Shown: positions 1 through 5,050, counted from the stretch's first letter. The stretch: 6,626 nucleotides of DNA from Bacillota bacterium (GCA_023392755.1 JAEWNM010000028.1:1-6626), one strand, 5' to 3'. The notes: generated by a model not told the origin, from the letters alone. Made by a program: numbers and translations.

Positions 1-52
1 GCTCATGCAGGCGAATGGGATTGCGTTTTGCATTTCCGCTGTGCCTGCAATG

Positions 53-82
53 AAAAACCCGCCCTCAAAACTTGGGAGCGGG
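53..82 (-). terminator. Rho-independent terminator after sigG
   Basis: Read on the minus strand, positions 82-76 and 64-58 form a 7-bp stem (CCCGCTC with GGGCGGG, one U-G wobble) around an 11-base loop. Five T residues follow at 57-53. The stem starts 23 bases past the sigG stop codon, so it most likely ends the spoIIGA-sigE-sigG transcript. Nothing coding is seen in 1-52, only a 7-bp inverted repeat (TGCAGGC at 6-12, GCCTGCA at 43-49) with a 30-base spacer. Confidence 0.75.
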
Positions 83-105
83 TGAATTTCCACACCTTAG
101 GCGCA

Positions 106-894
106 TTACATCTGCTGCACCTGCACATGCTTTCGCATGTGGAGCAGCGCGTTTTTTTCGAGCCTTGACACCTGGGCCTGGCTGATGCCGATTTCGTTGG
201 CAACTTCCATCTGCGTGCGGCCCTCGAAAAACCGGAGCCGCAAAATGCGCTTTTCCCGGTCGTTGAGGCGGCGCATGGCTTCCTTGATAGTTATTTCCTC
301 CAGCCAGGCTTCGTCCACATGCTTGTCGTCCTTCACCTGGTCCATGATATAGATGGCGTCACCGCCGTCGTTGTATACAGGCTCAAAAAGGGATACAGGG
401 TCCTGGATGGCCTCCAAAGCGAACACCACATCTTCTCTTGGGATGTGCAATTCGGCGGCCAGCTCGGTGACGGTAGGCTCCCGGTTCAGCTGCCCGGCAA
501 GGCGGTCGCGAGCCTGCAGCGCCTTGTAGGCGATATCACGCAATGACCTTGAGACACGTATGGCGTTGTTGTCCCTAAGATAGCGCCGGATTTCGCCAAT
601 AATCATGGGCACCGCATACGTGGAAAACCTGACGTTTTGGGTCACATCAAAGTTGTCCAGGGCTTTTATAAGCCCGATGCAGCCAACCTGGAACAGATCG
701 TCCACATTTTCGCCCCGGTTGGTAAAGCGCTGGATCACGCTGAGTACCAGGCGCAGGTTGCCTCTTATGAATTCTTCCCGGGCGGCCTGATCGCCGCTGT
801 GGACCAGAGGAAAGAGCTGACGCATGCGTTCATTGTTCAAAACGGGCAAAGAGGATGTGTCTACGCCGCAGATTTCTACCTTTCCTGTTGCCAT
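106..894 (-). CDS. sigG: RNA polymerase sporulation sigma factor SigG (late forespore)
   Basis: This 262-aa sigma-70 family protein directs late gene expression in the forespore. It closely resembles Bacillus SigG: the N-terminal KVEICGVDTS block, region 2 at about residues 46-115 (NLRLVLSVIQRF, DDLFQVGCIGL, FSTYAVPMIIGEIRRYLRDN), a middle region with RVSRSLRDIAYKALQ and DPVSLFEPVYNDGGD, and region 4 at about 209-255 with the helix-turn-helix EIGISQAQVSRLEK. Length is normal for the family. An in-frame GTG at 909 would add five residues (MEECG), but it lies inside the ribosome-binding stretch. The ATG at 894 has GGAGG eight bases upstream and gives the usual N-terminus, so it was chosen. It is the last gene of the spoIIGA-sigE-sigG cluster. 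It can be read through from upstream, but it also has its own SigF/SigG-type promoter in the gap after sigE, as in Bacillus. Confidence 0.97.
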   Translation of the reverse strand: MATGKVEICGVDTSSLPVLNNERMRQLFPLVHSGDQAAREEFIRGNLRLVLSVIQRFTNRGENVDDLFQVGCIGLIKALDNFDVTQNVRFSTYAVPMIIGEIRRYLRDNNAIRVSRSLRDIAYKALQARDRLAGQLNREPTVTELAAELHIPREDVVFALEAIQDPVSLFEPVYNDGGDAIYIMDQVKDDKHVDEAWLEEITIKEAMRRLNDREKRILRLRFFEGRTQMEVANEIGISQAQVSRLEKNALLHMRKHVQVQQM

Positions 895-902
895 ACCGCA
901 TT

Positions 903-907
903 CCTCC
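903..907 (-). promoter_or_regulatory. Ribosome-binding site that fixes the sigG start
   Basis: GGAGG on the minus strand lies eight bases before the ATG at 894. The alternative GTG at 907-909 overlaps this motif and has no Shine-Dalgarno of its own, so the shorter SigG is preferred. Confidence 0.8.
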
Positions 908-924
908 ACGATTCCGGATGCATG

Positions 925-954
925 CAGTATGACCCCATGAAGGGGGTTTTATGC
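925..954 (-). promoter_or_regulatory. SigF/SigG-type promoter of sigG
   Basis: On the minus strand GCATA (954-950) is followed after 15 bases by GGTCATACTG (934-925). This fits the forespore SigF/SigG promoter pattern, a GYATA-type -35 and a GGnnAnAnT-type -10 about 15-16 bases apart. Transcription would start near 918, giving a leader of roughly 25 bases before the ATG at 894. The position between sigE and sigG matches the known forespore-specific promoter of sigG in Bacillus. The match was made by eye and no other sigma class fits this gap as well. Confidence 0.65.
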
Positions 955-965
955 CGTGCGACAAA

Positions 966-1706
966 CTAACTGCTGATGCGTGTCAGTTCGACATGCAGGC
1001 GTGAAAGGATGCGCTTTTCCAATCTTGAGATGTAAGATTGCGAAATTCCCAAAATATCGGCGACTTCCTTCTGCGTTTTTTCCTGCCCGCCGGACAGGCC
1101 GAAACGAAGCTGCATAATGCGCTGCTCCCTGGGGCTCAGATGATCCAGGGCACAGGACAGAAGCTGCTTTTCCACGCTTTCTTCAATACATTTATACACC
1201 ATGTCGCCCTCCGTGCCCAATACATCGGAAAGCAACAGCTCATTTCCATCCCAGTCTGTTTTCAGCGGCTCGTCCAAGGAAACCTCGAGACGGGTTCGGC
1301 TGTTGCGGCGCAAAAACATCAAAACTTCATTTTCAATGCACCGGGAGGCATAGGTGGCCAGCTTGATTTTTTTGTCGGGATCAAAGGTGTTCACCGCCTT
1401 GATAAGCCCAATGGTGCCGATGGAAATCAGGTCCTCCAGCGCGATGCCCGTGTTTTCAAACTTCCTGGCGATAAAAACCACCAGGCGCAGGTTTCGCTCG
1501 ATAAGGATGGAGCGCACCGTGCCGTCGTCGTCTTTGAGCTGTTCCACAAGCAGCCTTTCCTCCTGGGGGGACAGGGGAACAGGCAGCGGGTCCGGCCCGC
1601 CGATGTAGTGGACCTGGCCCGGATGCAAAAGAGCCAGCCACATAAGCACCTTCCTGCGCAGGGAAGCATACCACCGCCGGGGAATGACGAGCGATTTGAA
1701 GCGCAT
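966..1706 (-). CDS. sigE: RNA polymerase sporulation sigma factor SigE (pro-SigE, early mother cell)
   Basis: This 246-aa protein is the precursor of SigE, the first mother-cell sigma factor. Residues 1-33 are a basic and hydrophobic pro-sequence (several Arg and Lys, then VLMWLALL) ending just before YIGG at 34-37, where the family is cleaved by SpoIIGA. Region 2 follows (ERNLRLVVFIARKFENTG, EDLISIGTIGLIKAVNTF, KLATYASRCIENE), then the family block DWDGNELLLSDVLGT at 151-165. Region 4 holds LSPREQRIMQLRFGL and the helix-turn-helix ILGISQSYISRLEKR. The same frame is open to 1769, but that would overlap spoIIGA and add an atypical N-terminus. The ATG at 1706 has AGGAGG eight bases upstream and was chosen. 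The Shine-Dalgarno fuses with the spoIIGA stop codon (TAAGGAGG), so the two are probably translationally coupled and co-transcribed. The pro-sequence is a few residues longer than in Bacillus. Confidence 0.97.
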   Translation of the reverse strand: MRFKSLVIPRRWYASLRRKVLMWLALLHPGQVHYIGGPDPLPVPLSPQEERLLVEQLKDDDGTVRSILIERNLRLVVFIARKFENTGIALEDLISIGTIGLIKAVNTFDPDKKIKLATYASRCIENEVLMFLRRNSRTRLEVSLDEPLKTDWDGNELLLSDVLGTEGDMVYKCIEESVEKQLLSCALDHLSPREQRIMQLRFGLSGGQEKTQKEVADILGISQSYISRLEKRILSRLHVELTRISS

Positions 1707-1714
1707 GAAGAGTT

Positions 1715-1720
1715 CCTCCT
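1715..1720 (-). promoter_or_regulatory. sigE Shine-Dalgarno overlapping the spoIIGA stop
   Basis: AGGAGG sits eight bases before the sigE ATG. Its first A is the last base of the spoIIGA TAA stop codon, reading TAAGGAGG. Ribosomes ending on spoIIGA would be placed directly at the sigE start, which would link the amount of the protease to that of its substrate. Confidence 0.8.
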
Positions 1721-2520
1721 TATAATGCCTCCACCACGGCCGCGGGCACAAGGGCCTGCGCGCCGTCATAACCGGTGGGTGCTATGGCAATAAGCACCTG
1801 GGTGTCGTGCCAGGCGCCTTCCAATTGTACACGGAAGTGGCTGGGGCGAAAGCACATCATCATTTTATGGCCCGCCGTGGTCTGAACACGCAGGAACCGG
1901 AAGCCCATGGGCAGCGTTTCGGGATTGTCCGGCTTCACGGCGGCGGGCAGAAGCGGCTTTAATGAACTGGAGGAGGCGACCACCACCGGCAGCCCGGTGA
2001 TGGGGTCGGTAAGCTGGTTGCCCGTATCCAGCATGGCGGACAAGCGGACCGGCTCCGTGACCTTGCCGCCGCCTTCCAGCGAAATCTCCACCATGGTTAC
2101 CCTGGATGGCGGTTTGATCCGCATGCCGCAAAAAAAGGCGGCCCCGGACATCGACAAAAACAGCGTGCCAAAAGCAAGCCACGGCATGATTCCCTTTTGC
2201 GCAAGCCAGCCCAAAAAGCCTCCCAGCATGAGGCCGCACAGCAGAATCAGGAGCGCGGCTTTTATAACCAGCAGCGGCCGCAACCGGGGCAGCAATATTT
2301 TCGCCATCATAAGCGATGACAAAAGAACAAAGGGAATTGTACGCAAAATGGAAAGGCCGGGCCAAAAAGCCGCAATCCCATAAAGGGCACCGCAAAAGGC
2401 CGCCTGAAAAATGCGCTTCCATTCCGGCATCGGTCCGCCCAGCAGCCGGGCCGCCAGCCACAGGGACAGGCCGTTGGCCAGCGTATTGACCAGCGCAAAC
2501 AGCTCCCCGTTTACTATCAT
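1720..2520 (-). CDS. spoIIGA: Sporulation sigma-E factor-processing peptidase SpoIIGA
   Basis: This 266-aa membrane aspartic protease removes the pro-sequence of SigE in the mother cell after a forespore signal. The N-terminal half (about residues 5-135) has several hydrophobic segments consistent with about five membrane spans. The C-terminal half is the cytoplasmic protease domain, with the catalytic block AMLDTGNQLTDPITGLPVVV (162-181, Asp165) and later PMGFRFLRVQT and IAIAPTGYDGAQALVPA. The frame is open to 2673, but the extra 51 residues are Arg/Lys-rich and do not resemble the family. The ATG at 2520 starts directly with the usual short lumenal end and first membrane helix (MIVNGELFALVN). 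Its Shine-Dalgarno is only a G-rich run, so initiation may be weak. The protein is shorter than Bacillus SpoIIGA (about 309 aa), but all core blocks are present. It sits directly before its substrate gene sigE. Confidence 0.94.
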   Translation of the reverse strand: MIVNGELFALVNTLANGLSLWLAARLLGGPMPEWKRIFQAAFCGALYGIAAFWPGLSILRTIPFVLLSSLMMAKILLPRLRPLLVIKAALLILLCGLMLGGFLGWLAQKGIMPWLAFGTLFLSMSGAAFFCGMRIKPPSRVTMVEISLEGGGKVTEPVRLSAMLDTGNQLTDPITGLPVVVASSSSLKPLLPAAVKPDNPETLPMGFRFLRVQTTAGHKMMMCFRPSHFRVQLEGAWHDTQVLIAIAPTGYDGAQALVPAAVVEAL

Positions 2521-2541
2521 ACCGGCGCCCCCCCGCGTAGC

Positions 2542-2553
2542 ACTGTTCACAGT
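2542..2553. repeat. Small dyad over the spoIIGA -10/start region
   Basis: ACTGTTCACAGT has perfect 5-base arms (ACTGT, ACAGT) around two central bases. It overlaps the edge of the TATACT -10 and the expected spoIIGA transcription start. It could be a repressor operator, perhaps for the divergent XRE-type regulator, but that is inference. Confidence 0.4.
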
Positions 2554-2556
2554 ATA
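2551..2556 (-). promoter_or_regulatory. Candidate -10 element of the spoIIGA operon promoter
   Basis: TATACT on the minus strand lies 30 bases before the spoIIGA ATG, and no other good -10 hexamer is seen in this gap. No good -35 lies 17 bases upstream, which would fit a promoter needing an activator: in Bacillus this operon uses SigA with phosphorylated Spo0A. A Spo0A-like box, TGTCGCA (one mismatch to TGTCGAA), is at 2625-2619. The assignment is tentative. Confidence 0.35.
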
Positions 2557-2587
2557 TGATGACCATGCCGGTGGATATGTTGATTTA

Positions 2588-2607
2588 GGGCGCGAAACTC
2601 TGCGCCC
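2588..2607. repeat. GC-rich inverted repeat in the divergent control region
   Basis: GGGCGC (2588-2593) and GCGCCC (2602-2607) are perfect 6-base arms around an 8-base spacer. No T-run follows on either strand, so it is not a standard terminator. It lies between the spoIIGA -10 and the right-facing promoter and may be a protein-binding site. Confidence 0.4.
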
Positions 2608-2666
2608 ATGCACCAGGATGCGACAGACGATTTTTATTTTTGCGGCAAAGAATTTTATTTTGGGGA

Positions 2667-2695
2667 TTGACAAAAAAAGCGCTCAGGGATATAAT
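2667..2695 (+). promoter_or_regulatory. Consensus SigA promoter of the XRE-type regulator gene
   Basis: TTGACA (2667-2672) and TATAAT (2690-2695) are both perfect consensus and separated by exactly 17 bases. Transcription should start near 2702, about 27 bases before the ATG at 2729. On the other strand, 2674-2666 reads TTTGTCAAT, close to a Spo0A box, and it covers the -35. A promoter this strong is unusual for a small regulator unless it is repressed. Confidence 0.85.
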
Positions 2696-2728
2696 GCAAA
2701 CAAATGTTCTCGTATGGAGGAATTACGT

Positions 2729-2983
2729 ATGATGCAGCAAGATCACAAGGTGTGGCAGGAAAAGGAGAGGAAGGCGCTGGCCTACCGCGGCTGGCTGGTA
2801 CAGGCAAGGCTGACGGCCCGCATGACGCAAACGCAGGTAGCGGACGCCTGCGGCATATCCCGCAGCGCGTATCAGAAGTACGAGTACGGGCAGAGAACGC
2901 CCAGGAAAAGCAAACGGGAGGAGCTTTCAAAGGTTCTTGCCCTTCATGTGGCGGGCTTTGACAGAGGACAGGAGGAGCAGTAG
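2729..2983 (+). CDS. XRE-family helix-turn-helix transcriptional regulator
   Basis: This 84-aa protein is little more than one Cro/C1-type DNA-binding domain. A short charged N-terminus (HKVWQEKERKALAYRGW) precedes the domain at about residues 29-72, which has the typical MTQTQVADACGISRSAYQKY turn and a YGQRTPRKSKREELSKVL tail. No effector or dimerisation domain is visible. The ATG at 2729 has GGAGG eight bases upstream. An in-frame ATG at 2714 overlaps that motif and lacks its own. It is transcribed from the consensus promoter at 2667-2695, divergently from spoIIGA, and followed after one base by a small Arg-rich gene. It may control itself or its neighbours through the dyads in the shared intergenic region. 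Its target is not known from the sequence. Confidence 0.88.
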   Translation: MMQQDHKVWQEKERKALAYRGWLVQARLTARMTQTQVADACGISRSAYQKYEYGQRTPRKSKREELSKVLALHVAGFDRGQEEQ

Positions 2984-2984
2984 T

Positions 2985-3131
2985 ATGCTGAGCTGGCTCA
3001 TATACTGGTACGATCAGAAGAAAATGCTGCGCAGGCAGATGCAGCAGCTGCAATACAGCCGGTGGGCACGCAGGAACCATCCTGCGTTCCGCCGCCGCGC
3101 AACGCGCTGGTCGATGGTAAAAACGCTGTAG
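2985..3131 (+). CDS. Arg-rich 48-aa small protein of unknown function
   Basis: The ATG lies one base after the XRE gene stop and has AGGAGGAG seven bases upstream, inside the end of that gene, so the two are probably co-translated. The N-terminus is aromatic and hydrophobic (MLSWLIYWYD). The rest is very basic, with nine Arg and three Lys against one acidic residue in the whole protein. That composition suggests binding to nucleic acid or an acidic membrane surface. I do not recognise a family. The strong ribosome-binding site and tight spacing support a real gene. Codon statistics over such a short frame cannot settle it. Confidence 0.6.
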   Translation: MLSWLIYWYDQKKMLRRQMQQLQYSRWARRNHPAFRRRATRWSMVKTL

Positions 3132-3248
3132 CATGTCCGGGCGCGTCTTTTGGCACGGCAGTTTCATTTGGTATGGCAGGCATACGGTGGCGCACGCTGT
3201 TTCAGGCCATGGACGGACGGGTATACCTTGCGCGAGGAGGTAATCAGT

Positions 3249-3515
3249 ATGGATTGCAAGGTACAGGTCATCAACGGGGCTTTGGAGCAGCAGGAAATAG
3301 ACGCCTATGTGCAGCGTGCCCAAAAGCAGTTTGGGAAAACGCCCCATGCCATAACCATCCGGGTGGATGGAGACTATGTGGAGCTGACATATGACTTCGG
3401 ACAGCAGCCATTTGCACGAATCCGCCGGATTACCGGCTATCTGGTGGGCACGCTGGACCGCTTCAACAACGGCAAGGCCGCGGAGGAGAGGGAAAGGGTG
3501 AAGCATTCCATGTAA
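3249..3515 (+). CDS. Small NrdD-tail-like protein (anaerobic ribonucleotide reductase C-terminus-like)
   Basis: This 88-aa protein starts at an ATG with a near-perfect Shine-Dalgarno (AGGAGGT, about eight bases upstream). The same frame is open from 3150 but no good start lies there. Residues 1-55 look like a small alpha/beta segment (IDAYVQRAQKQFG, ITIRVDGDYVELTYDF). Residues 58-86 match the C-terminal glycyl-radical region of NrdD: RRITGYLVGTLDRFN, then NGK, AEE and RVKH in the same order. In NrdD the Gly of this RRxxGYL block carries the radical, and the equivalent here is Gly63. The catalytic barrel of NrdD is absent, and the short length leaves no room for it. The protein could be a stand-alone radical tail, a regulator or partner of NrdD, or a relict. 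It lies 117 bases after the small Arg-rich gene with no clear promoter or terminator between, so co-transcription is possible. Confidence 0.75.
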   Translation: MDCKVQVINGALEQQEIDAYVQRAQKQFGKTPHAITIRVDGDYVELTYDFGQQPFARIRRITGYLVGTLDRFNNGKAAEERERVKHSM

Positions 3516-3545
3516 CCCGGGCGGAAGCATTCCTTGCCGCCGGCA

Positions 3546-3574
3546 TTGCGGGCTGAGCCGAATTCAGGTATAAT
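3546..3574 (+). promoter_or_regulatory. Probable SigA promoter of the membrane protein gene
   Basis: TATAAT (3569-3574) is a perfect -10. TTGCGG (3546-3551) is a half-matching -35 at exactly 17 bases. Transcription would start near 3581, leaving a leader of about 50 bases before the GTG at 3633. This separates the gene from the NrdD-tail-like gene upstream. Confidence 0.55.
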
Positions 3575-3632
3575 GCATGGGAGGATGAGGCTTAATCGTT
3601 ATATGGTCATCCGGGCGAAAGGAGCCGCTTTC

Positions 3633-4172
3633 GTGAAGTATCTTCGTCGGTTTGTTTGGTACCTGGCCACGAGGCTGATGCTGGTATGCGCTTTGCTTGG
3701 GTTGATGACGGTGGCGTTTTACTACTCCATGAATGCTACCAACATATATATTGTGCTCAAGGACGGCATGGCCAGGCGTGCCCAAGTGATCATGATGGGG
3801 GAGGAACCCCAGGAACTGAACAAGTATTTTCAAAACAGCTTTATTGATCGCGACGAAGCCCTGCTTCTGACCAAACAGGGGAATTCGCCCTATACCCATT
3901 ATACGGTACGCGGCATGGACCACCGCCTTGAAATGGAATGGATGTGGGCCTGGCCCTGGGAGGATACGGCCAGGGCAGACATCACCGAGAGCATTCCACG
4001 CATTGATGGCCGTGTAAACAACGAGAGCCGGGAAATGCTGCTGGCGGCCGGTGGCCAGGAAAACCTGTCCCCGCCCAGATGGCAAAGCGCAAAATACAGG
4101 GCGGTGCTGACGCGGGAAAACGGGCAATGGCGAATCAAGAGCCTTACGCTGCTGGAAGTAATCAGCCCATAA
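3633..4172 (+). CDS. Single-pass membrane protein of unknown function, possible NTF2-like outer domain
   Basis: I do not recognise this 179-aa protein. A short basic N-terminus (MKYLRRFVWYLATR) leads into one strongly hydrophobic helix at about residues 14-30. The following domain of about 145 residues would face outside the cell or the intermembrane space, by the positive-inside rule. The end, YRAVLTRENGQWRIKSLTLLEV (in parts at 155-176), is the kind of strand-turn-strand seen at the end of NTF2-like folds, so a small binding domain is possible; this is inference. The GTG at 3633 has AAAGGAG eight bases upstream. In-frame upstream starts, including the ATG at 3603, have poorer spacing and would place extra residues before the membrane helix. 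The gene has its own promoter at 3546-3574. Anchored NTF2-like proteins are common in sporulation, but no direct link is shown here. Confidence 0.8.
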   Translation: MKYLRRFVWYLATRLMLVCALLGLMTVAFYYSMNATNIYIVLKDGMARRAQVIMMGEEPQELNKYFQNSFIDRDEALLLTKQGNSPYTHYTVRGMDHRLEMEWMWAWPWEDTARADITESIPRIDGRVNNESREMLLAAGGQENLSPPRWQSAKYRAVLTRENGQWRIKSLTLLEVISP

Positions 4173-4208
4173 AAAAAGACGGCCTCTTTCATAAGCGGAG
4201 AGGCCGTC
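4171..4208 (-). terminator. Hairpin terminator, strong on the minus strand (for the LUD gene)
   Basis: GACGGCCTCT (4178-4187) and AGAGGCCGTC (4199-4208) form a perfect 10-bp stem with an 11-base loop. On the minus strand it is followed by seven T residues (4177-4171), a strong terminator. On the plus strand the following bases are AGGGTTTG, a poor U-tract, so it should end plus-strand transcripts only weakly. It therefore best serves leftward transcription from the LUD gene, whose stop is about 180 bases upstream. Confidence 0.75.
4182..4206. repeat. Hairpin repeat, copy 1
   Basis: This 25-base segment, starting GCCTCTTTCATAAGC, recurs at 4351-4375 with a single difference (A at 4191, G at 4360). 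The identity covers the loop as well as the stem, so it points to duplication or a shared element, not just to two GC-rich terminators. Confidence 0.85.
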
Positions 4209-4346
4209 AGGGTTTGTTGCGCCATGGTTGCAAATTATTTCGCGTCTATTGACGCGACCAAAGGGCTTCCCGGTCGCCCTTTGGAAACCTTCGGACGCCA
4301 TCTCCTGAATAGTTATACAGTTATGCGACTAGTACGACGGCCCCCG
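4209..4346. other. Gene-free structured segment between the two hairpin copies
   Basis: This stretch has no supportable gene but holds two further perfect hairpins. CGCGTC/GACGCG (4241-4246 with 4251-4256) has a TATT loop. CCAAAGGGC/GCCCTTTGG (4258-4266 with 4276-4284) is a 9-bp stem. A competing pairing, GCGACC (4254-4259) with GGTCGC (4272-4277), would break both, so the RNA could switch between two forms. A short direct repeat GTTAT-ACA-GTTAT lies at 4312-4324. No known riboswitch class was recognised. It may be a shared 3' untranslated region, a small RNA or a dispersed intergenic repeat. Confidence 0.5.
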
Positions 4347-4381
4347 AGCAGCCTCTTTCGTAAGCGGAGAGGCCGCTTTTT
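4347..4381 (+). terminator. Hairpin terminator on the plus strand (for the membrane protein gene)
   Basis: AGC-A-GCCTCT (4347-4356) pairs with AGAGGC-C-GCT (4368-4377), giving nine pairs with one A-C mismatch and an 11-base loop. A run of five T residues at 4377-4381 follows, then ATT. It lies about 175 bases past the stop of the membrane protein gene and just before the convergent LUD stop codon. Its minus-strand side lacks a T-run, so it works mainly for rightward transcription. Confidence 0.75.
4351..4375. repeat. Hairpin repeat, copy 2
   Basis: This matches the segment at 4182-4206 in 24 of 25 bases, including the loop (TTCGTAAGCGG here, TTCATAAGCGG there). The two copies are in direct orientation, 169 bases apart. 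Confidence 0.85.
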
Positions 4382-4387
4382 ATTGGC

Positions 4388-5005
4388 TCAATAACCCAAT
4401 GTTTCTTCCACCAACAGGATGGTGATCGTTTTTCCCTTGGGAGGCCGCGCTATCGTGACGATGATATGGCACATGCAGTCATCACCGCAGGATTGAGGCT
4501 TGCATATCCCCGTGTGGGCGCAGGGCGTATCCAGCGACAGCCGCCGCGCGTTGGGAGGGCAGGCTTGCTGCTTGATACGGGCAATGGCGGTATTCAGCCC
4601 GCCGTCTGTAAGCTTGGAGTGGCTGATGACAAGATATACCTGCTTGGGCCCGTCAAACATGGCGGCCACCCGGTTGCCCGTGCCGTCGATATTGACGAGC
4701 TGCCCATCCCGCGTGACGGCATTGGAGGATGCCAGATACACATCCGCCAGCCGTGCTTTCGCCCGCGCGGCGGGGCCTTCCTCCTTGGGCACATCCCAAT
4801 GCCAGGACACCTGATGCCCCTTTTCCCGGAGGGCGGGAACAACGTTCAGCTCACGGATGGTCATGGAGCCGCCCACCCCCACACTGGCGCCTGCGGGAAT
4901 ATGGGCAAGCAAAAATTCCCGTACCTCCTGTGCCGTTTCCAGCGGTACCACCTCAAAGCCACGGTCACGCATTTGCGAAATAACCTTAAGCGTGGATTCC
5001 TGCAT
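4388..5005 (-). CDS. LUD-domain protein (lactate utilization-like, DUF162 family)
   Basis: This 205-aa protein belongs to the LUD family, named after the LutB/LutC lactate-oxidation proteins. The short single-domain form common in Clostridia has no proven reaction. Family blocks are VGVGGSMTIRE (42-52), LASSNAVTRDGQLVNIDGTG (91-110) followed by NRVAAMFDGP, and a C-terminal Cys-rich segment from TPC (162) through Cys168, 173, 177 and 179, which may bind a metal or an iron-sulfur cluster. No 4Fe-4S ferredoxin domain of the LutB type is present. A GTG at 5014 would add three residues, but it lies inside the ribosome-binding stretch. The ATG at 5005 has AAAGGTGA five bases upstream and was chosen. 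The gene lies 66 bases after the CapA-family gene on the same strand, with a possible promoter and operator in the gap. It converges on the membrane protein gene. Confidence 0.88.
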   Translation of the reverse strand: MQESTLKVISQMRDRGFEVVPLETAQEVREFLLAHIPAGASVGVGGSMTIRELNVVPALREKGHQVSWHWDVPKEEGPAARAKARLADVYLASSNAVTRDGQLVNIDGTGNRVAAMFDGPKQVYLVISHSKLTDGGLNTAIARIKQQACPPNARRLSLDTPCAHTGICKPQSCGDDCMCHIIVTIARPPKGKTITILLVEETLGY

Positions 5006-5050
5006 GATAATCACCTTTCCTGAAATGAATTTGCGGTATTGCCTGTTGTA

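Noticed and set aside
1038..1793. A 251-aa open frame on the plus strand, antisense to sigE
   Set aside because: It is a shadow of the GC-rich sigE and spoIIGA coding frames. It has no family resemblance, and sigE on the other strand is certain.
3150..3184. TTGGCA and TATGGC at 16 bases, and a GCATA, as promoters for the NrdD-tail-like gene
   Set aside because: The -10 matches only three of six bases and no GG-type -10 follows the GCATA, so neither is called.
2655..3530. A 291-aa open frame on the minus strand across the XRE, small-protein and NrdD-tail genes
   Set aside because: It is low-complexity, rich in Pro, Ala and Cys, has no motif, and would cross a strong plus-strand promoter and three genes with good ribosome-binding sites.
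3564..4301. A 245-aa minus-strand frame running through the hairpin region into the membrane protein gene
   Set aside because: Its ATG abuts an AGGAG with no spacing, it reads through the T-run of a strong minus-strand terminator, and the membrane protein on the other strand has a clear signal-anchor.
4178..4377. CRISPR array or transposon ends suggested by the paired hairpin repeats
   Set aside because: There are only two copies, no regular spacers, no transposase and no target-site duplication.
4224..4394. A 56-aa plus-strand frame inside the structured gap
   Set aside because: No Shine-Dalgarno precedes the ATG, the frame spans three hairpins and overlaps the LUD stop. It might still be a repeat-borne frame, but it is not supportable as a gene.
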